From: Bacteroidales bacterium UBA5226
GTDB lineage: Bacteria; Bacteroidota; Bacteroidia; Bacteroidales; UBA932
Length of the DNA stretch: 64,000 nucleotides
NCBI GenBank assembly: GCA_002409325.1
Contig: DHUU01000020.1
Location: 200,895-264,894, forward strand
Direction: 5' to 3'
Both the position numbers and the translations under genes were made by a program. Positions 1 to 7,909 of the stretch are shown one piece after another (the stretch's first letter is position 1; every line of letters starts with the position of its first letter). The notes beneath the pieces are model-generated. The model made no database searches. It saw only the letters and a list, made by a program, of their open reading frames with translations, and was not told the origin of the DNA.

Positions 1-2
1 GG

Positions 3-1157
3 ATAGGACAAGGGATCGGCATCGGGACCAGTTCCCTGATTTCGCGTAACATTATTACTGCCGATAGAGATCAGGTCAGAACCATGGCCAGTAGTGCGCT
101 CCTGCTGGGATTGCTGGTGGTCGTGGTATTTGTAGTTGTCGGGATGCTTACTCTCAGACCCTTGTTTTCATTATTGGGCGCTTCGGGTGATATTCTGGAA
201 TACGTCCACGATTACATGTCCATCTGGTACGTGGGGGTCCCGTTCGTGGTACTGCCCATGGTGGGAAATAACATTGTCCGGGCAACAGGGGACACATTCA
301 CGCCCGGCATGATCATGCTGACTTCTGCGGTGATCAACGCTGTGCTGGATCCGCTGTTGATTTTCGGGTACGGTCCTTTTCCGGAAATGGGAGTCAAAGG
401 AGCGGCCCTTGCCACAGTAATTGCACGGAGTGTGAGCATGATAATCATACTTATCATTCTTTTCAAAAGGGAAAAAATCATTACCCTGCATCCCGGCCCT
501 TTCCTGAAAATTGCCCAAGTGTGGAAAAAGGTGTTTTTCATTGCCGGTCCGGCCTCCCTCGGACTGCTCATCACCCCGCTGTCGCTGGCTGTGATTACCA
601 GGATCGTTGCCTCTTACGGCAAAGAGGCTGTGGCTGCCTTTGGCGTGGCTTCACGGGTAGAGATGTTTGCTATGATGGTTATCTCGTCACTGGGCTCGGT
701 CCTGATCATTTTCATAGGCCAGAACGTGAGCCGCCAACAGTTCCCCAGGATTTTCCGGGCGTTAGGCTACGCTTCCCGGTTCTCGCTCCTGTGGGGAGGG
801 TCACTTTACCTGGTTCTGCTATTCTTTGGGAGCATCATTGCTTCTGTTTTTACTGACGATCCCCAGGTTATAGCCGTTGCCAGGCAATACTTCTATATTG
901 TCGGCGCCAGCTATGGATTTCAGGGGCTGGTCACTTTAAGTACCTCGGCCTATAACGGGCTCAACAAACCCTACCCTTCTGTGTTTTTCATAGCAGTACG
1001 TACCCTGGGGCTGTTTGTGCCGCTTGCCTGGGCCGGCAATGCACTGTTGGGCCTGCAGGGCATCATGTGGGCCGGATTCATTGCAAACATCCTGACGGGC
1101 ATTGCAGCCTATTCAAATTTACGCAGGGTAGTCGGAAAGTTGCGGGATGCTGCGTAG
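3..1157 (+). CDS. MATE family efflux transporter (5' truncated by window edge)
   Basis: Inner-membrane Na+/H+-coupled multidrug exporter of the MATE family. The reading frame is open from base 3, so the N-terminus (roughly 60-70 residues of a usual ~450) lies outside the window; the ATG at 84 is internal. The visible 384 residues are strongly hydrophobic, with about ten membrane segments. MATE-like features include GIGIGTSSLISR near the start, NNIVRATGDT and the DPLLIFG stretch. The TAG stop overlaps the first base of a repeat element (TAGTGCCTCGC). Family assignment is confident; the substrate cannot be read from sequence. Confidence 0.9.
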   Translation: MGQGIGIGTSSLISRNIITADRDQVRTMASSALLLGLLVVVVFVVVGMLTLRPLFSLLGASGDILEYVHDYMSIWYVGVPFVVLPMVGNNIVRATGDTFTPGMIMLTSAVINAVLDPLLIFGYGPFPEMGVKGAALATVIARSVSMIIILIILFKREKIITLHPGPFLKIAQVWKKVFFIAGPASLGLLITPLSLAVITRIVASYGKEAVAAFGVASRVEMFAMMVISSLGSVLIIFIGQNVSRQQFPRIFRALGYASRFSLLWGGSLYLVLLFFGSIIASVFTDDPQVIAVARQYFYIVGASYGFQGLVTLSTSAYNGLNKPYPSVFFIAVRTLGLFVPLAWAGNALLGLQGIMWAGFIANILTGIAAYSNLRRVVGKLRDAA

Positions 1158-1266
1158 TGCCTCGCTGCCACCGCTTAGCTGTGTGGTCCCTGCCGCAACG
1201 CTCCTGTTTGTAGAAACTGCAGACGGCCGTAGCCCCCGCTTAGCTACCGGCTTTAAGCAGAGGCAC
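1157..1266. repeat. Possible third copy of a ~110-119 bp inverted-repeat element
   Basis: The segment begins GTGCCTCGC and ends GAGGCAC, giving short terminal inverted repeats 110 bp apart. The 11-mer TAGTGCCTCGC here is identical to the one that opens the element at 17936. The interior does not align clearly with the other copies but contains CGCTTAGCT twice. It is a weak copy by itself; position and length are what link it to the other two. Confidence 0.4.
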
Positions 1267-1300
1267 CAGCTGTTTGTACAGGCGGTTTGTTACGGTGGCG

Positions 1301-1367
1301 GCTTTCACCACAAGGTAAGGGAAGCTTGTTCTTTTTGCCGAGGCTTCCCTTACCTTGTGATGGAAGC
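1301..1367. repeat. Long hairpin, 25-bp arms, loop with CTTTTTGCCGAG
   Basis: Arms 1301-1325 and 1343-1367 pair over 25 bp with one C/A mismatch and one G-T wobble, around a 17-nt pyrimidine-rich loop ending GCCGAG. The architecture matches the hairpin at 9466-9533 (same arm length, near-identical loop, GC at both arm ends) although the arm sequences differ. It sits between the convergent MATE and SBF genes. Bases 1368-1533 hold nothing else I can support. Confidence 0.8.
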
Positions 1368-1533
1368 GAACTTGCAGTTTATGCGTATTGCTGCTCAAAC
1401 GACCGTCCGGTTTCCTTTAAAGCAGGAATAATCAAATTTGACAGGCAGATTTGCCTAGAATCACATATCCGTACACAAAAAGCGGCTTTTTTACGGATGG
1501 AATGTCGCCGGGGGCTGCAAGAGGTGGAACCTC

Positions 1534-2613
1534 CTAGCGCCTCTTCCCTACTATTGCGCTGGTAACGATGAGTTGCAGGGTATGGTATATCATCAGGGGC
1601 AGGAGGAGGACTCCGGCAGCGGTAAAACCGGGAAAGAGCACGCGGGACATGGTTGTGCCATTGACTAGTGACTTCTGGGAACTGCAAAATAACGCGGTGA
1701 TTGTGTCGGGGTTGTTGAATTTCAGGATTCTGGTACTGAGCACAGTCAGGCCGTAAACCACGAAAAACAAGACCAGCATTGCAAAACAAAGCAGTATGAT
1801 GTGCCAGGGGGAATATCGGCGGAACATTTGATTGGAAAACGACTCGGCAAAAGAAACATAAACAATGAGCAGAATGACGCTCTGGTCGAAAAGCCTCAAA
1901 GTATGTGCATGCCTGAGTGCCAGTATGCCAAACCTCTTATGCAACATCATCCCCGCAACAACAGGGAGTAATACCTGGAGGGAAAGCTGCAGGATGGCGT
2001 GAGCAGGAGCAAAACCTCCGCTGGTGGCTGCGAGTAAGATCCCTATCCACAAAGGGGTCAGGAATATCCCCAGGAGGCTGGAAACAGATGCATTGAATAT
2101 GGCTGCCGGCACATTCCCTCTGGACATAGAAACGAGGACCACGGAAGAGGATATTGTAGTAGGTAAAGCAGCAAGGAAAAAGGTTCCCATCCATAAGTGT
2201 GCATCCCAGGTCCCACCGGCCAATGTTTTTGCCAGCAAAATCAGTGCTGGGAACACTATGAAGGTGAATGTCTGTATGACAAGATGCAGACGCCAGTTTG
2301 CCAGGCCTGTTCTTAGCTGCGCCGGATTGAGTCTGAGCCCGTAGAAAAAGAAAATCAGGGCTATCCCCGATCGGGTAATATCCTGCATATCAACTGCTCC
2401 GAGGTAAATGCCCGGTTGTGGCCAAAGGTAAGCCACCACAATGGAAGCTATCAGCGCCAGAACAAATCCGTCGAGCCCGTACCTTGCAAATCTCTGCCCC
2501 AGCCGTGCGAACTTCTGCCCCAGCTTTTCGAATTGCGTCCTAAGCCGTGTGAATACAAGCCTGCACTCCTTTGATTGCATAGGTACATCTTTGTTAGACT
2601 GACTCTTAGGCAT
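1534..2613 (-). CDS. Bile acid:sodium symporter-like (SBF-like) membrane transporter
   Basis: Predicted inner-membrane transporter of the SBF-like group (the YfeH/Rch1 type of the bile acid:Na+ symporter superfamily). The 359 residues have a basic, amphipathic N-terminal 45 residues with a repeated KLGQKFARLGQRFAR pattern, then nine or ten membrane segments starting at FVLALIASIVVAYLWP. Family-like features are the GIALIFFFYGLRLN segment and the SSSVVLVSMSRGN and SSQKSLVNGT stretches. ATG 2613 is the longest start; ATG 2580 is an alternative. The solute is unknown, since members of this group do not necessarily carry bile acids. Confidence 0.85.
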   Translation of the reverse strand: MPKSQSNKDVPMQSKECRLVFTRLRTQFEKLGQKFARLGQRFARYGLDGFVLALIASIVVAYLWPQPGIYLGAVDMQDITRSGIALIFFFYGLRLNPAQLRTGLANWRLHLVIQTFTFIVFPALILLAKTLAGGTWDAHLWMGTFFLAALPTTISSSVVLVSMSRGNVPAAIFNASVSSLLGIFLTPLWIGILLAATSGGFAPAHAILQLSLQVLLPVVAGMMLHKRFGILALRHAHTLRLFDQSVILLIVYVSFAESFSNQMFRRYSPWHIILLCFAMLVLFFVVYGLTVLSTRILKFNNPDTITALFCSSQKSLVNGTTMSRVLFPGFTAAGVLLLPLMIYHTLQLIVTSAIVGKRR

Positions 2614-2641
2614 AACCAGATGGTATTTTCTTGTTTTTTCT

Positions 2642-2649
2642 TAAATTTG
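2642..2649 (+). promoter_or_regulatory. Promoter -7 box TAAATTTG, 4 nt before the start codon
   Basis: Exact match to the Bacteroidota -7 consensus TAnnTTTG. No TTTG is seen 19-21 nt upstream. The next ATG is at 2654, so transcription would start at or next to the start codon (see the leaderless finding). Confidence 0.4.
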
Positions 2650-2653
2650 TACC

Positions 2654-2899
2654 ATGAAAAAAGTCAAACACCTATTAACGGCTTTTTTGTCATGGCTGGC
2701 AATCTCACTGCTAATGGTCCCGGCCTTGAACAGTTGTCTCAAGCCCGAAGATCCTGAAGGAAAGAAAGATGATCCAAATAAACCGGGAGAGTTTGATCCA
2801 ACCCTCAGGACCGAGGCCTTCCCCGAAGCAGCAGCCTTCCCTGAAGGAACGGTTACCCTGGAAGCAGCAGACTTCCCTGCAGACACGGTTCTTCCATAA
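2654..2899 (+). CDS. Small lipoprotein with 12-residue repeats, function unknown
   Basis: An 81-residue protein with a basic start (MKKVKH), a hydrophobic stretch and a lipobox (ALNSC, Cys at about 28), so it is probably an outer-membrane lipoprotein. The mature part is acidic and proline-rich (KPEDPEGKKDDPNKPGEFDP). It ends in two 12-residue units, EAAAFPEGTVTL and EAADFPADTVLP, encoded by an imperfect 36-bp tandem repeat. I do not recognise a family. It faces the PqqD-like gene convergently with a 21-bp gap. Its position beside the kinase/peptidase/PqqD cassette makes it a candidate substrate, but that is inference only. Confidence 0.55.
   Translation: MKKVKHLLTAFLSWLAISLLMVPALNSCLKPEDPEGKKDDPNKPGEFDPTLRTEAFPEAAAFPEGTVTLEAADFPADTVLP
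2825..2896 (+). repeat. 36-bp tandem duplication inside the small lipoprotein
   Basis: Units 2825-2860 and 2861-2896 both start GAAGCAGCAG and share 26 of the first 30 bases; the last six bases diverge. Each encodes one 12-residue unit in frame. Part of a further degenerate unit (EAFPE) precedes them. Confidence 0.75.
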
Positions 2900-2920
2900 G
2901 ACAGCGTCTCAAAAGAGCCA

Positions 2921-3196
2921 TCATATCCGTTCACACAGGACACCGGCCTGCTTTAGTTTGTCCACGAGTGTCTGTGCGTCTGACATAGCACGCGTTTTAT
3001 CAATCCCATAGTTCTCTGCCAGCCTATGTGCCCAGTGTTGAACGGTAAATTCCTTACCCATACTTTCTCCAATCAGTAACGCAGCGGATTGGTTCAGGGA
3101 AATTATCCGCGTATAATCCAGGTTGTTACCGTCGTTATACACCAGGATTGATTCATTCCCGATCTGCTTGATTCTGATGTCCTCCTTTATTTGCAT
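2921..3196 (-). CDS. PqqD family peptide-chaperone-like protein
   Basis: A 91-residue protein of the PqqD type. PqqD-fold proteins bind leader peptides in ribosomal-peptide modification and also occur in polysaccharide- or peptide-linked kinase cassettes. Visible features are the N-terminal beta-rich part with NLDYTRIISLNQSAALLIGE and the helical second half ending in DAQTLVDKLKQAGVL, both typical of the fold. It is the last gene of a three-gene run: 1 bp separates it from the S24/S26 peptidase. No radical SAM enzyme or cyclase is adjacent, so the bound partner is unknown. Confidence 0.75.
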   Translation of the reverse strand: MQIKEDIRIKQIGNESILVYNDGNNLDYTRIISLNQSAALLIGESMGKEFTVQHWAHRLAENYGIDKTRAMSDAQTLVDKLKQAGVLCERI

Positions 3197-3197
3197 A

Positions 3198-3671
3198 TCA
3201 TTCGCATTTTGTTCTTTGTGCTAAACATTGGAACCTCCGGAATACCCGCAGACAAATCCGCCGCAAGAGAGGGGAAGATGGCCAGCAATATTGTGCGAAT
3301 TTCCATTGGCAACTGATTTTTTTGATTTTTTTCCCCTTCCTGAATATCCCCGTCACCTGGGCAAAAATATTGTTTATACTGCAAGTTTCCCTTGCCGAGA
3401 CATTGCCGTCGCCCCGGATGAAGACCACCTCTCCCTCTACTTTTTCGATCCTGTGGACAAGATACCTTCCGTCTTCCGTTTGTGCCAGAACGATATTTCC
3501 TTTTTCAATGGAACGTTTGTTCAACGGGCTCAGTTCAATGTCGTCCGTGCCGGGACGGATCAGCGGCAGCATGCTGTTTCCCTTTACCGGGATCCTGACG
3601 CTGTTCCCGGCTTTGATTTCTCCCTGGATATGGGAAAAGAAAACCTTGTTGGGAATGATCAGCTGTCCCAT
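3198..3671 (-). CDS. S24/S26 family serine peptidase (signal-peptidase-like)
   Basis: A 157-residue protein with the signal peptidase/LexA-type core. The catalytic Ser is in VKGNSMLPLI (Ser33). The second catalytic position appears to be His73 in YLVHRIEKV rather than Lys, as in archaeal/ER-type signal peptidases. A FIRGDGN stretch follows, as expected for the fold. There is no clear N-terminal membrane anchor; the C-terminal ~45 residues are basic and Cys-rich. It overlaps the upstream kinase gene by 13 bp, so the two are probably translationally coupled. Its role is probably maturation of a peptide handled by this cassette, which is inferred from context. Confidence 0.7.
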   Translation of the reverse strand: MGQLIIPNKVFFSHIQGEIKAGNSVRIPVKGNSMLPLIRPGTDDIELSPLNKRSIEKGNIVLAQTEDGRYLVHRIEKVEGEVVFIRGDGNVSARETCSINNIFAQVTGIFRKGKKIKKISCQWKFAQYCWPSSPLLRRICLRVFRRFQCLAQRTKCE

Positions 3672-4573
3672 TCCATTGGCAATAATCCTCTGGTTAATAA
3701 CACCGCTTCATGATCGGGCCGGCAACCGAGCCGATATACAGGGATGCGCTCAATAACACGGGTCACCACGTCCAGTACCTTGTCTTTGTTTTCGCGGTCT
3801 GAACGGAGCAGGGCTGCCGATTTGTATAATGAAGACAACCCTTCCAGGGGTTTCAACCTGCTCAGGTTATTATCCGGGCTCTGATATAGGTGCACTATGG
3901 CCGCGACCTCGGCCCAATCGTTTCTGTAGCAAGGAGTAGAGCCGCTCCAGGGTGCCCCGTAAACCCTCACCGTCCCGTCTTCAAAATTCCTCAGTATGGG
4001 TTCATCGTCGTTGAGCAAAGTGCAGCCGGGGATGTGTTGGAGCCACAGTCGGCTATGCGTGCTTTTCCCCGTTCCGCTCCTGCCTAAAAACACGAGTGCC
4101 TTCCCATCCAACTCAATGACAGATGCGTGCACTTTTATGGTTTGATAATTAACCGCCGTAACGCCATAGGCCAGTCTAAGGAAACTGTTTATGAACAGGG
4201 CTTCATTCCTGGAAAGGAAGGTGATATCGGATATTATATCCTGACAACCGGTCGAGGCAAAGAGCCGGTGCTCGCGGTTTTCGTGTTTCATAGATACAGT
4301 CAAACCCTGCCCGGTCAGATAATAATGGTAATCCACGATATCCCATTGGAGCCTGTCAATGCAGGGTATATCGGGAACATCAATCTGGCGGTTACCTTTT
4401 AAACAGAACAAAAGGTCACTGGCTGTGCTGTTTTCTACAGTAAACGAAGCATAACTGGAGAGAATACCCCTGGTCACCGCCTTGTCCGGGGTCTGAATCC
4501 CAAACAAATGACCAGCTACACTGTAGGTAAGCAACCCATCCATAATACAAATATAGGATTTGTTTACTTCCAT
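3659..4573 (-). CDS. HPr kinase-like (HprK-related) P-loop protein
   Basis: A 304-residue protein whose C-terminal half resembles the HPr kinase/phosphorylase catalytic domain. It has His149 in KVHASVI, a P-loop GRSGTGKS at 164-171, the acidic NDDEP motif near 190 and the YGAPWSG segment near 205. The N-terminal ~140 residues are unrecognised. Relatives sit in lasso-peptide and HPr-rel-type loci with PqqD-like proteins, which fits the two downstream genes. I chose ATG 4573, preceded by GGTGG, over the longer frame from 4630. No nucleotidyltransferase, asparagine synthase or lasso protease is adjacent, so the locus is a minimal or atypical version. Confidence 0.75.
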   Translation of the reverse strand: MEVNKSYICIMDGLLTYSVAGHLFGIQTPDKAVTRGILSSYASFTVENSTASDLLFCLKGNRQIDVPDIPCIDRLQWDIVDYHYYLTGQGLTVSMKHENREHRLFASTGCQDIISDITFLSRNEALFINSFLRLAYGVTAVNYQTIKVHASVIELDGKALVFLGRSGTGKSTHSRLWLQHIPGCTLLNDDEPILRNFEDGTVRVYGAPWSGSTPCYRNDWAEVAAIVHLYQSPDNNLSRLKPLEGLSSLYKSAALLRSDRENKDKVLDVVTRVIERIPVYRLGCRPDHEAVLLTRGLLPMEWDS

Positions 4574-4753
4574 TATACCACCAACATATAATCTGGCGTT
4601 TTGAATAACTGAGTACAGTAAAATTGTCAAAAAAACTGTACAAAGTCCGAATTTTCTGACAGTTTGCCTTGTTTTTTGTAAAAGATTTCCTATTTTTATG
4701 CATCTTTTTAAATTTCAGCTCTAATGATCAGCTATAACAAAGCATCATCTACC

Positions 4754-4813
4754 GGCAGAAGACTAATCTGCCTACTCTATTAATGAGCCTTCGTACCTGA
4801 GGGCTTTTTTTTT
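4754..4813 (+). promoter_or_regulatory. Leader with two hairpins ahead of susC
   Basis: First hairpin: GGCAGA (4754-4759) and TCTGCC (4767-4772), loop 7 nt. Second: 7-bp stem (AGCCTTC / GAGGGCT, 4786-4805) followed by a T tract. It lies 38-98 nt upstream of the susC start on the same strand, so it could work as an attenuator. The upstream gene runs the other way, so it is not that gene's terminator. A promoter for susC is not clear. Confidence 0.45.
4786..4813 (+). terminator. Intrinsic terminator-like hairpin in the susC leader
   Basis: Stem 4786-4792 with 4799-4805 (one G-T pair), 6-nt loop, then a run of T through 4813. It is upstream of susC and on its coding strand. Confidence 0.55.
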
Positions 4814-4851
4814 GCCCCACCGACCTTTAACCTAATTTAAACTATCTGGAA

Positions 4852-7800
4852 ATGTTAAAACAGACTTTCTTGCTTTTGTGCATTTTGTCTCTGTCAGTGG
4901 TACAGCTTTTTGCACAAATGCGGGTTACTGGAAAGGTAACCGATGCTGCCGATGGTTCTGCAATCCCATTTGCTACTGTGGTAATCAAAGGAACCGTCAC
5001 CAGTGTTCCTGCCGATGCCAACGGCCTTTATGTACTTAACAATGTCCCGGAAAACGGGACTTTGGTATTCTCCAGCATCGGCTATGAAATACAGGATATT
5101 CCTGTAAACGGCCGGGCCGTGGTGGACGCAGCGCTCATCCAGCAGGCTGTGGGTTTGGATCAAATCATGGTGGTGGCCTATGGCACCACTACAAAAGGTT
5201 CTTATTCCGGCTCTGCTACCCAATTGAGGCAGGAGAGCTTCAAGGATGTGCCTGTACTTTCTTTTGAACAAGCCATAGTGGGAGCTGTTCCGGGGGTGCA
5301 GATCTCCCAGAAATCGGGACAACCGGGTTCCCTACCCGAAATCCGCATCCGAGGTTTTGGTTCGTTCAATGCAGGCAATGAGCCGTTGTATGTGATAGAC
5401 GGTGTACCTGCTACCAGTGGAGACTGGAGTTCGGGGAACATCTACACAAGTTCCATGAACTTTTTGAATCCCGGGGACATTGAATCTGTCACCGTGCTCA
5501 AGGATGCCGCCGCATCTTCTCTTTACGGATCCAGGGCTTCCAACGGGGTCGTTATCATCACTACCAAAAAGGGAAAAGCCGGCAGACCGGTTACAACCTT
5601 CAAGGGCAACGTGGGTATTTCTTATTTTGCCATGGATAATTATCCCCTGGTGTCAGAAGAAGAGGGAGAAGTACTCACCCGGGAGTCCTGGCGCAATTAC
5701 GGTACAGACAATCCTGCACAATGGCAGAAATACGGTACTCTGGACAACTATGTGGACGTAATGACCGAAAGATACTATCCTTCGCGTAAAAGCAACCTGA
5801 TTTACGAAAACTGGGAAGACCAGCTTTTCCGCACGGCCATATCGCAGAACTACGAACTGTCGATATCCGGTGGGAATGAAAACTCGAAGGTCTTTGCCTC
5901 GGTAGCCTACACAGACGAAAACGGGATTAACCGCATCCAGTACATGAAGCGGTTTACCGCCAATGTGAATGCAGAACACAAGATGTCAAAGTACCTTAGG
6001 GTGGGCGGTTCGGTCCAGTTCTCAGATCAAAGGCAGAGCGGCCACCAGGATGGGCAGGCAAAAGACAACGTGTATTACCTATGGAAGGTGCACCTTACTC
6101 CGCGCTGGCCTTTTAAATACGACGACGGCTCATACTGGATGGAGTTCTATGATGGCGGCACCCGGGTGAATCCCGTGCCTCAGTTTGACCTGCAGATCAA
6201 CGATGCCACCCAGATGAGGGTCATGCTCAAGGGATGGGCAGAGCTCAGCATTACCGAAAACCTAAAGATCAAGAGCCTTCTGAGCAAAGACTACCTCAAG
6301 ATGCACGACCGGTTTGCCTGGCTCTACGGTCACATTAACTTCACGGCCTATGGACAGGGATATGCCTCGGACCGGCACCGTTTTATTGACCGTGTGGTGA
6401 GCAGCACCATTGCTAACTACAACAAATCACTGGGAAAACACAACATAGCTCTTATGGCCGGATGGGAAGCCGAAAGAGAAGAATTCCTCTACACCCGCCT
6501 TGCCAAAATCGACTTCTCCAATTTTGGAGCGACCGAATCGGCTCTTGCCTCCAATTTTGAGTCGGGTTATACCTACAGGAGCCAGTCCAATCTGCTCTCT
6601 TTTGTAAGCAGTGCTAGTTATGACTACAACAGCAAGTATTATATTTCCGGCTCTTACCGCCGGGATGGATCGTCCAGGCTCGGCCCGGAAACCCGCTGGG
6701 GTGACTTCTGGTCGGTTGCCGGTTCCTGGAGGCTGAGCAACGAGGAATTCATCAAGGGTATAAAATGGATCAATGACCTAAGGATCAGGGGATCCTATGG
6801 AACGAGCGGGACCCTGCCCTCCAATTACTATGGCTATATGGCAGTATTTTCATACGAACTTTATGGAACCCAGGCAGCCGGATACCCGTCCAACCTGGCC
6901 AACAAGGATCTGACCTGGGAAAAGAACCATAACTGGAACATAGGGCTGGATGTGCGTGTCTTTGACCGGTTTGATTTTGTTGCCGAATATTACAACAGGA
7001 CCACAGAAGACCTGCTGCTCAACGCGACAGTACCCTCGACTACCGGATTCAGCAGTGCCCTGACCAACATTGGCTCTATGGTCAATAAGGGGGTTGAACT
7101 GTCTCTGAGCGTTGACATTATCAAGAACAGGGATATGTCCCTTAAAGCGGGTATTAACTGGGCAACCCTCAAGAACGAGGTTCTGGCCCTGTCCGAAGAA
7201 GGAGAGCAAATCGTGAGCAGGCCCCATATCTGGAAGGCAGGCTACTCATATGTGCAGTATTACACGCGAGAATATTACGGTGTGGACCCCGAAACCGGGA
7301 ACCCACTCTATTACTCCAACGCCACTTTGCCTGATGGCACCCGTGACCGCACGTTGGTTTCCAGATCAAAGGCATCCTCTACCATCCTGGAGGGAATGAC
7401 TGCCATTCCCAAGGGCTTCGGTGGATTCAATTTTTCCTTTACCTACAAGTCGCTCTCTGCCTCCATGGCCTGGTCCTACAAATATGGCCACTATGTATGG
7501 GATAATTCCGTGGACGATTTGGAAGATGACGGCTACAATTCTTATAAGAACACTTCCAAAGAGCAACTCAGAAGATGGCAGAAACCCGGCGACATAACCG
7601 ATGTGCCCCGCAGGGTTGCCGGCAACAACCAGGGCGGTTACTATGACTCGAGCCGCGCACTAAAGAAAGGAGATTACCTGAGGCTGAAAAACCTTACCAT
7701 CTCCTGGACCCTGCCACAGAATCTGCTCAGCAAGGTGAAAATATCCAACGCGAGGATCTATCTGGCAGGGAACAACCTGTTGACATTTACCGGGCTAAAT

Positions 7801-7890
7801 TTTGACCCAGAGGTGCAGGCTAATGGATACTATAATTTTACATTCCCGGCAGTGCGCACCCTGACCATAGGCCTGGAATTATCACTTTAA
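4852..7890 (+). CDS. SusC/RagA family TonB-dependent outer-membrane transporter
   Basis: Outer-membrane importer of oligosaccharides or other large nutrients, powered by TonB-ExbBD and capped by a SusD-type lipoprotein. The 1012 residues comprise a signal peptide ending at LFAQ (22), a carboxypeptidase-regulatory-like beta domain (about 24-105), the plug (about 115-235, with PEIRIRGFGS, YVIDGVP and SSLYGSRASNGVVIITTKKG) and a 22-strand barrel ending in aromatic/Leu GLELSL. Paired with SusD 19 bp downstream. No glycosidase, ECF sigma/anti-sigma pair or hybrid two-component regulator is adjacent, so the substrate is unknown. Confidence 0.97.
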   Translation: MLKQTFLLLCILSLSVVQLFAQMRVTGKVTDAADGSAIPFATVVIKGTVTSVPADANGLYVLNNVPENGTLVFSSIGYEIQDIPVNGRAVVDAALIQQAVGLDQIMVVAYGTTTKGSYSGSATQLRQESFKDVPVLSFEQAIVGAVPGVQISQKSGQPGSLPEIRIRGFGSFNAGNEPLYVIDGVPATSGDWSSGNIYTSSMNFLNPGDIESVTVLKDAAASSLYGSRASNGVVIITTKKGKAGRPVTTFKGNVGISYFAMDNYPLVSEEEGEVLTRESWRNYGTDNPAQWQKYGTLDNYVDVMTERYYPSRKSNLIYENWEDQLFRTAISQNYELSISGGNENSKVFASVAYTDENGINRIQYMKRFTANVNAEHKMSKYLRVGGSVQFSDQRQSGHQDGQAKDNVYYLWKVHLTPRWPFKYDDGSYWMEFYDGGTRVNPVPQFDLQINDATQMRVMLKGWAELSITENLKIKSLLSKDYLKMHDRFAWLYGHINFTAYGQGYASDRHRFIDRVVSSTIANYNKSLGKHNIALMAGWEAEREEFLYTRLAKIDFSNFGATESALASNFESGYTYRSQSNLLSFVSSASYDYNSKYYISGSYRRDGSSRLGPETRWGDFWSVAGSWRLSNEEFIKGIKWINDLRIRGSYGTSGTLPSNYYGYMAVFSYELYGTQAAGYPSNLANKDLTWEKNHNWNIGLDVRVFDRFDFVAEYYNRTTEDLLLNATVPSTTGFSSALTNIGSMVNKGVELSLSVDIIKNRDMSLKAGINWATLKNEVLALSEEGEQIVSRPHIWKAGYSYVQYYTREYYGVDPETGNPLYYSNATLPDGTRDRTLVSRSKASSTILEGMTAIPKGFGGFNFSFTYKSLSASMAWSYKYGHYVWDNSVDDLEDDGYNSYKNTSKEQLRRWQKPGDITDVPRRVAGNNQGGYYDSSRALKKGDYLRLKNLTISWTLPQNLLSKVKISNARIYLAGNNLLTFTGLNFDPEVQANGYYNFTFPAVRTLTIGLELSL

Positions 7891-7909
7891 CCTGTAAATA
7901 AGTAAAGAC

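Noticed and set aside
2641..2943. Minus-strand 100-residue frame overlapping the small lipoprotein
   Set aside because: Low-complexity Ser/Gly/Ala/Lys shadow of the 36-bp repeat, with no signal peptide or family match.
4416..4703. Minus-strand frame as a possible precursor peptide for the kinase/PqqD cassette
   Set aside because: It overlaps the kinase gene in another frame, and its composition is that of a shadow. No leader-core boundary or conserved pattern is visible.
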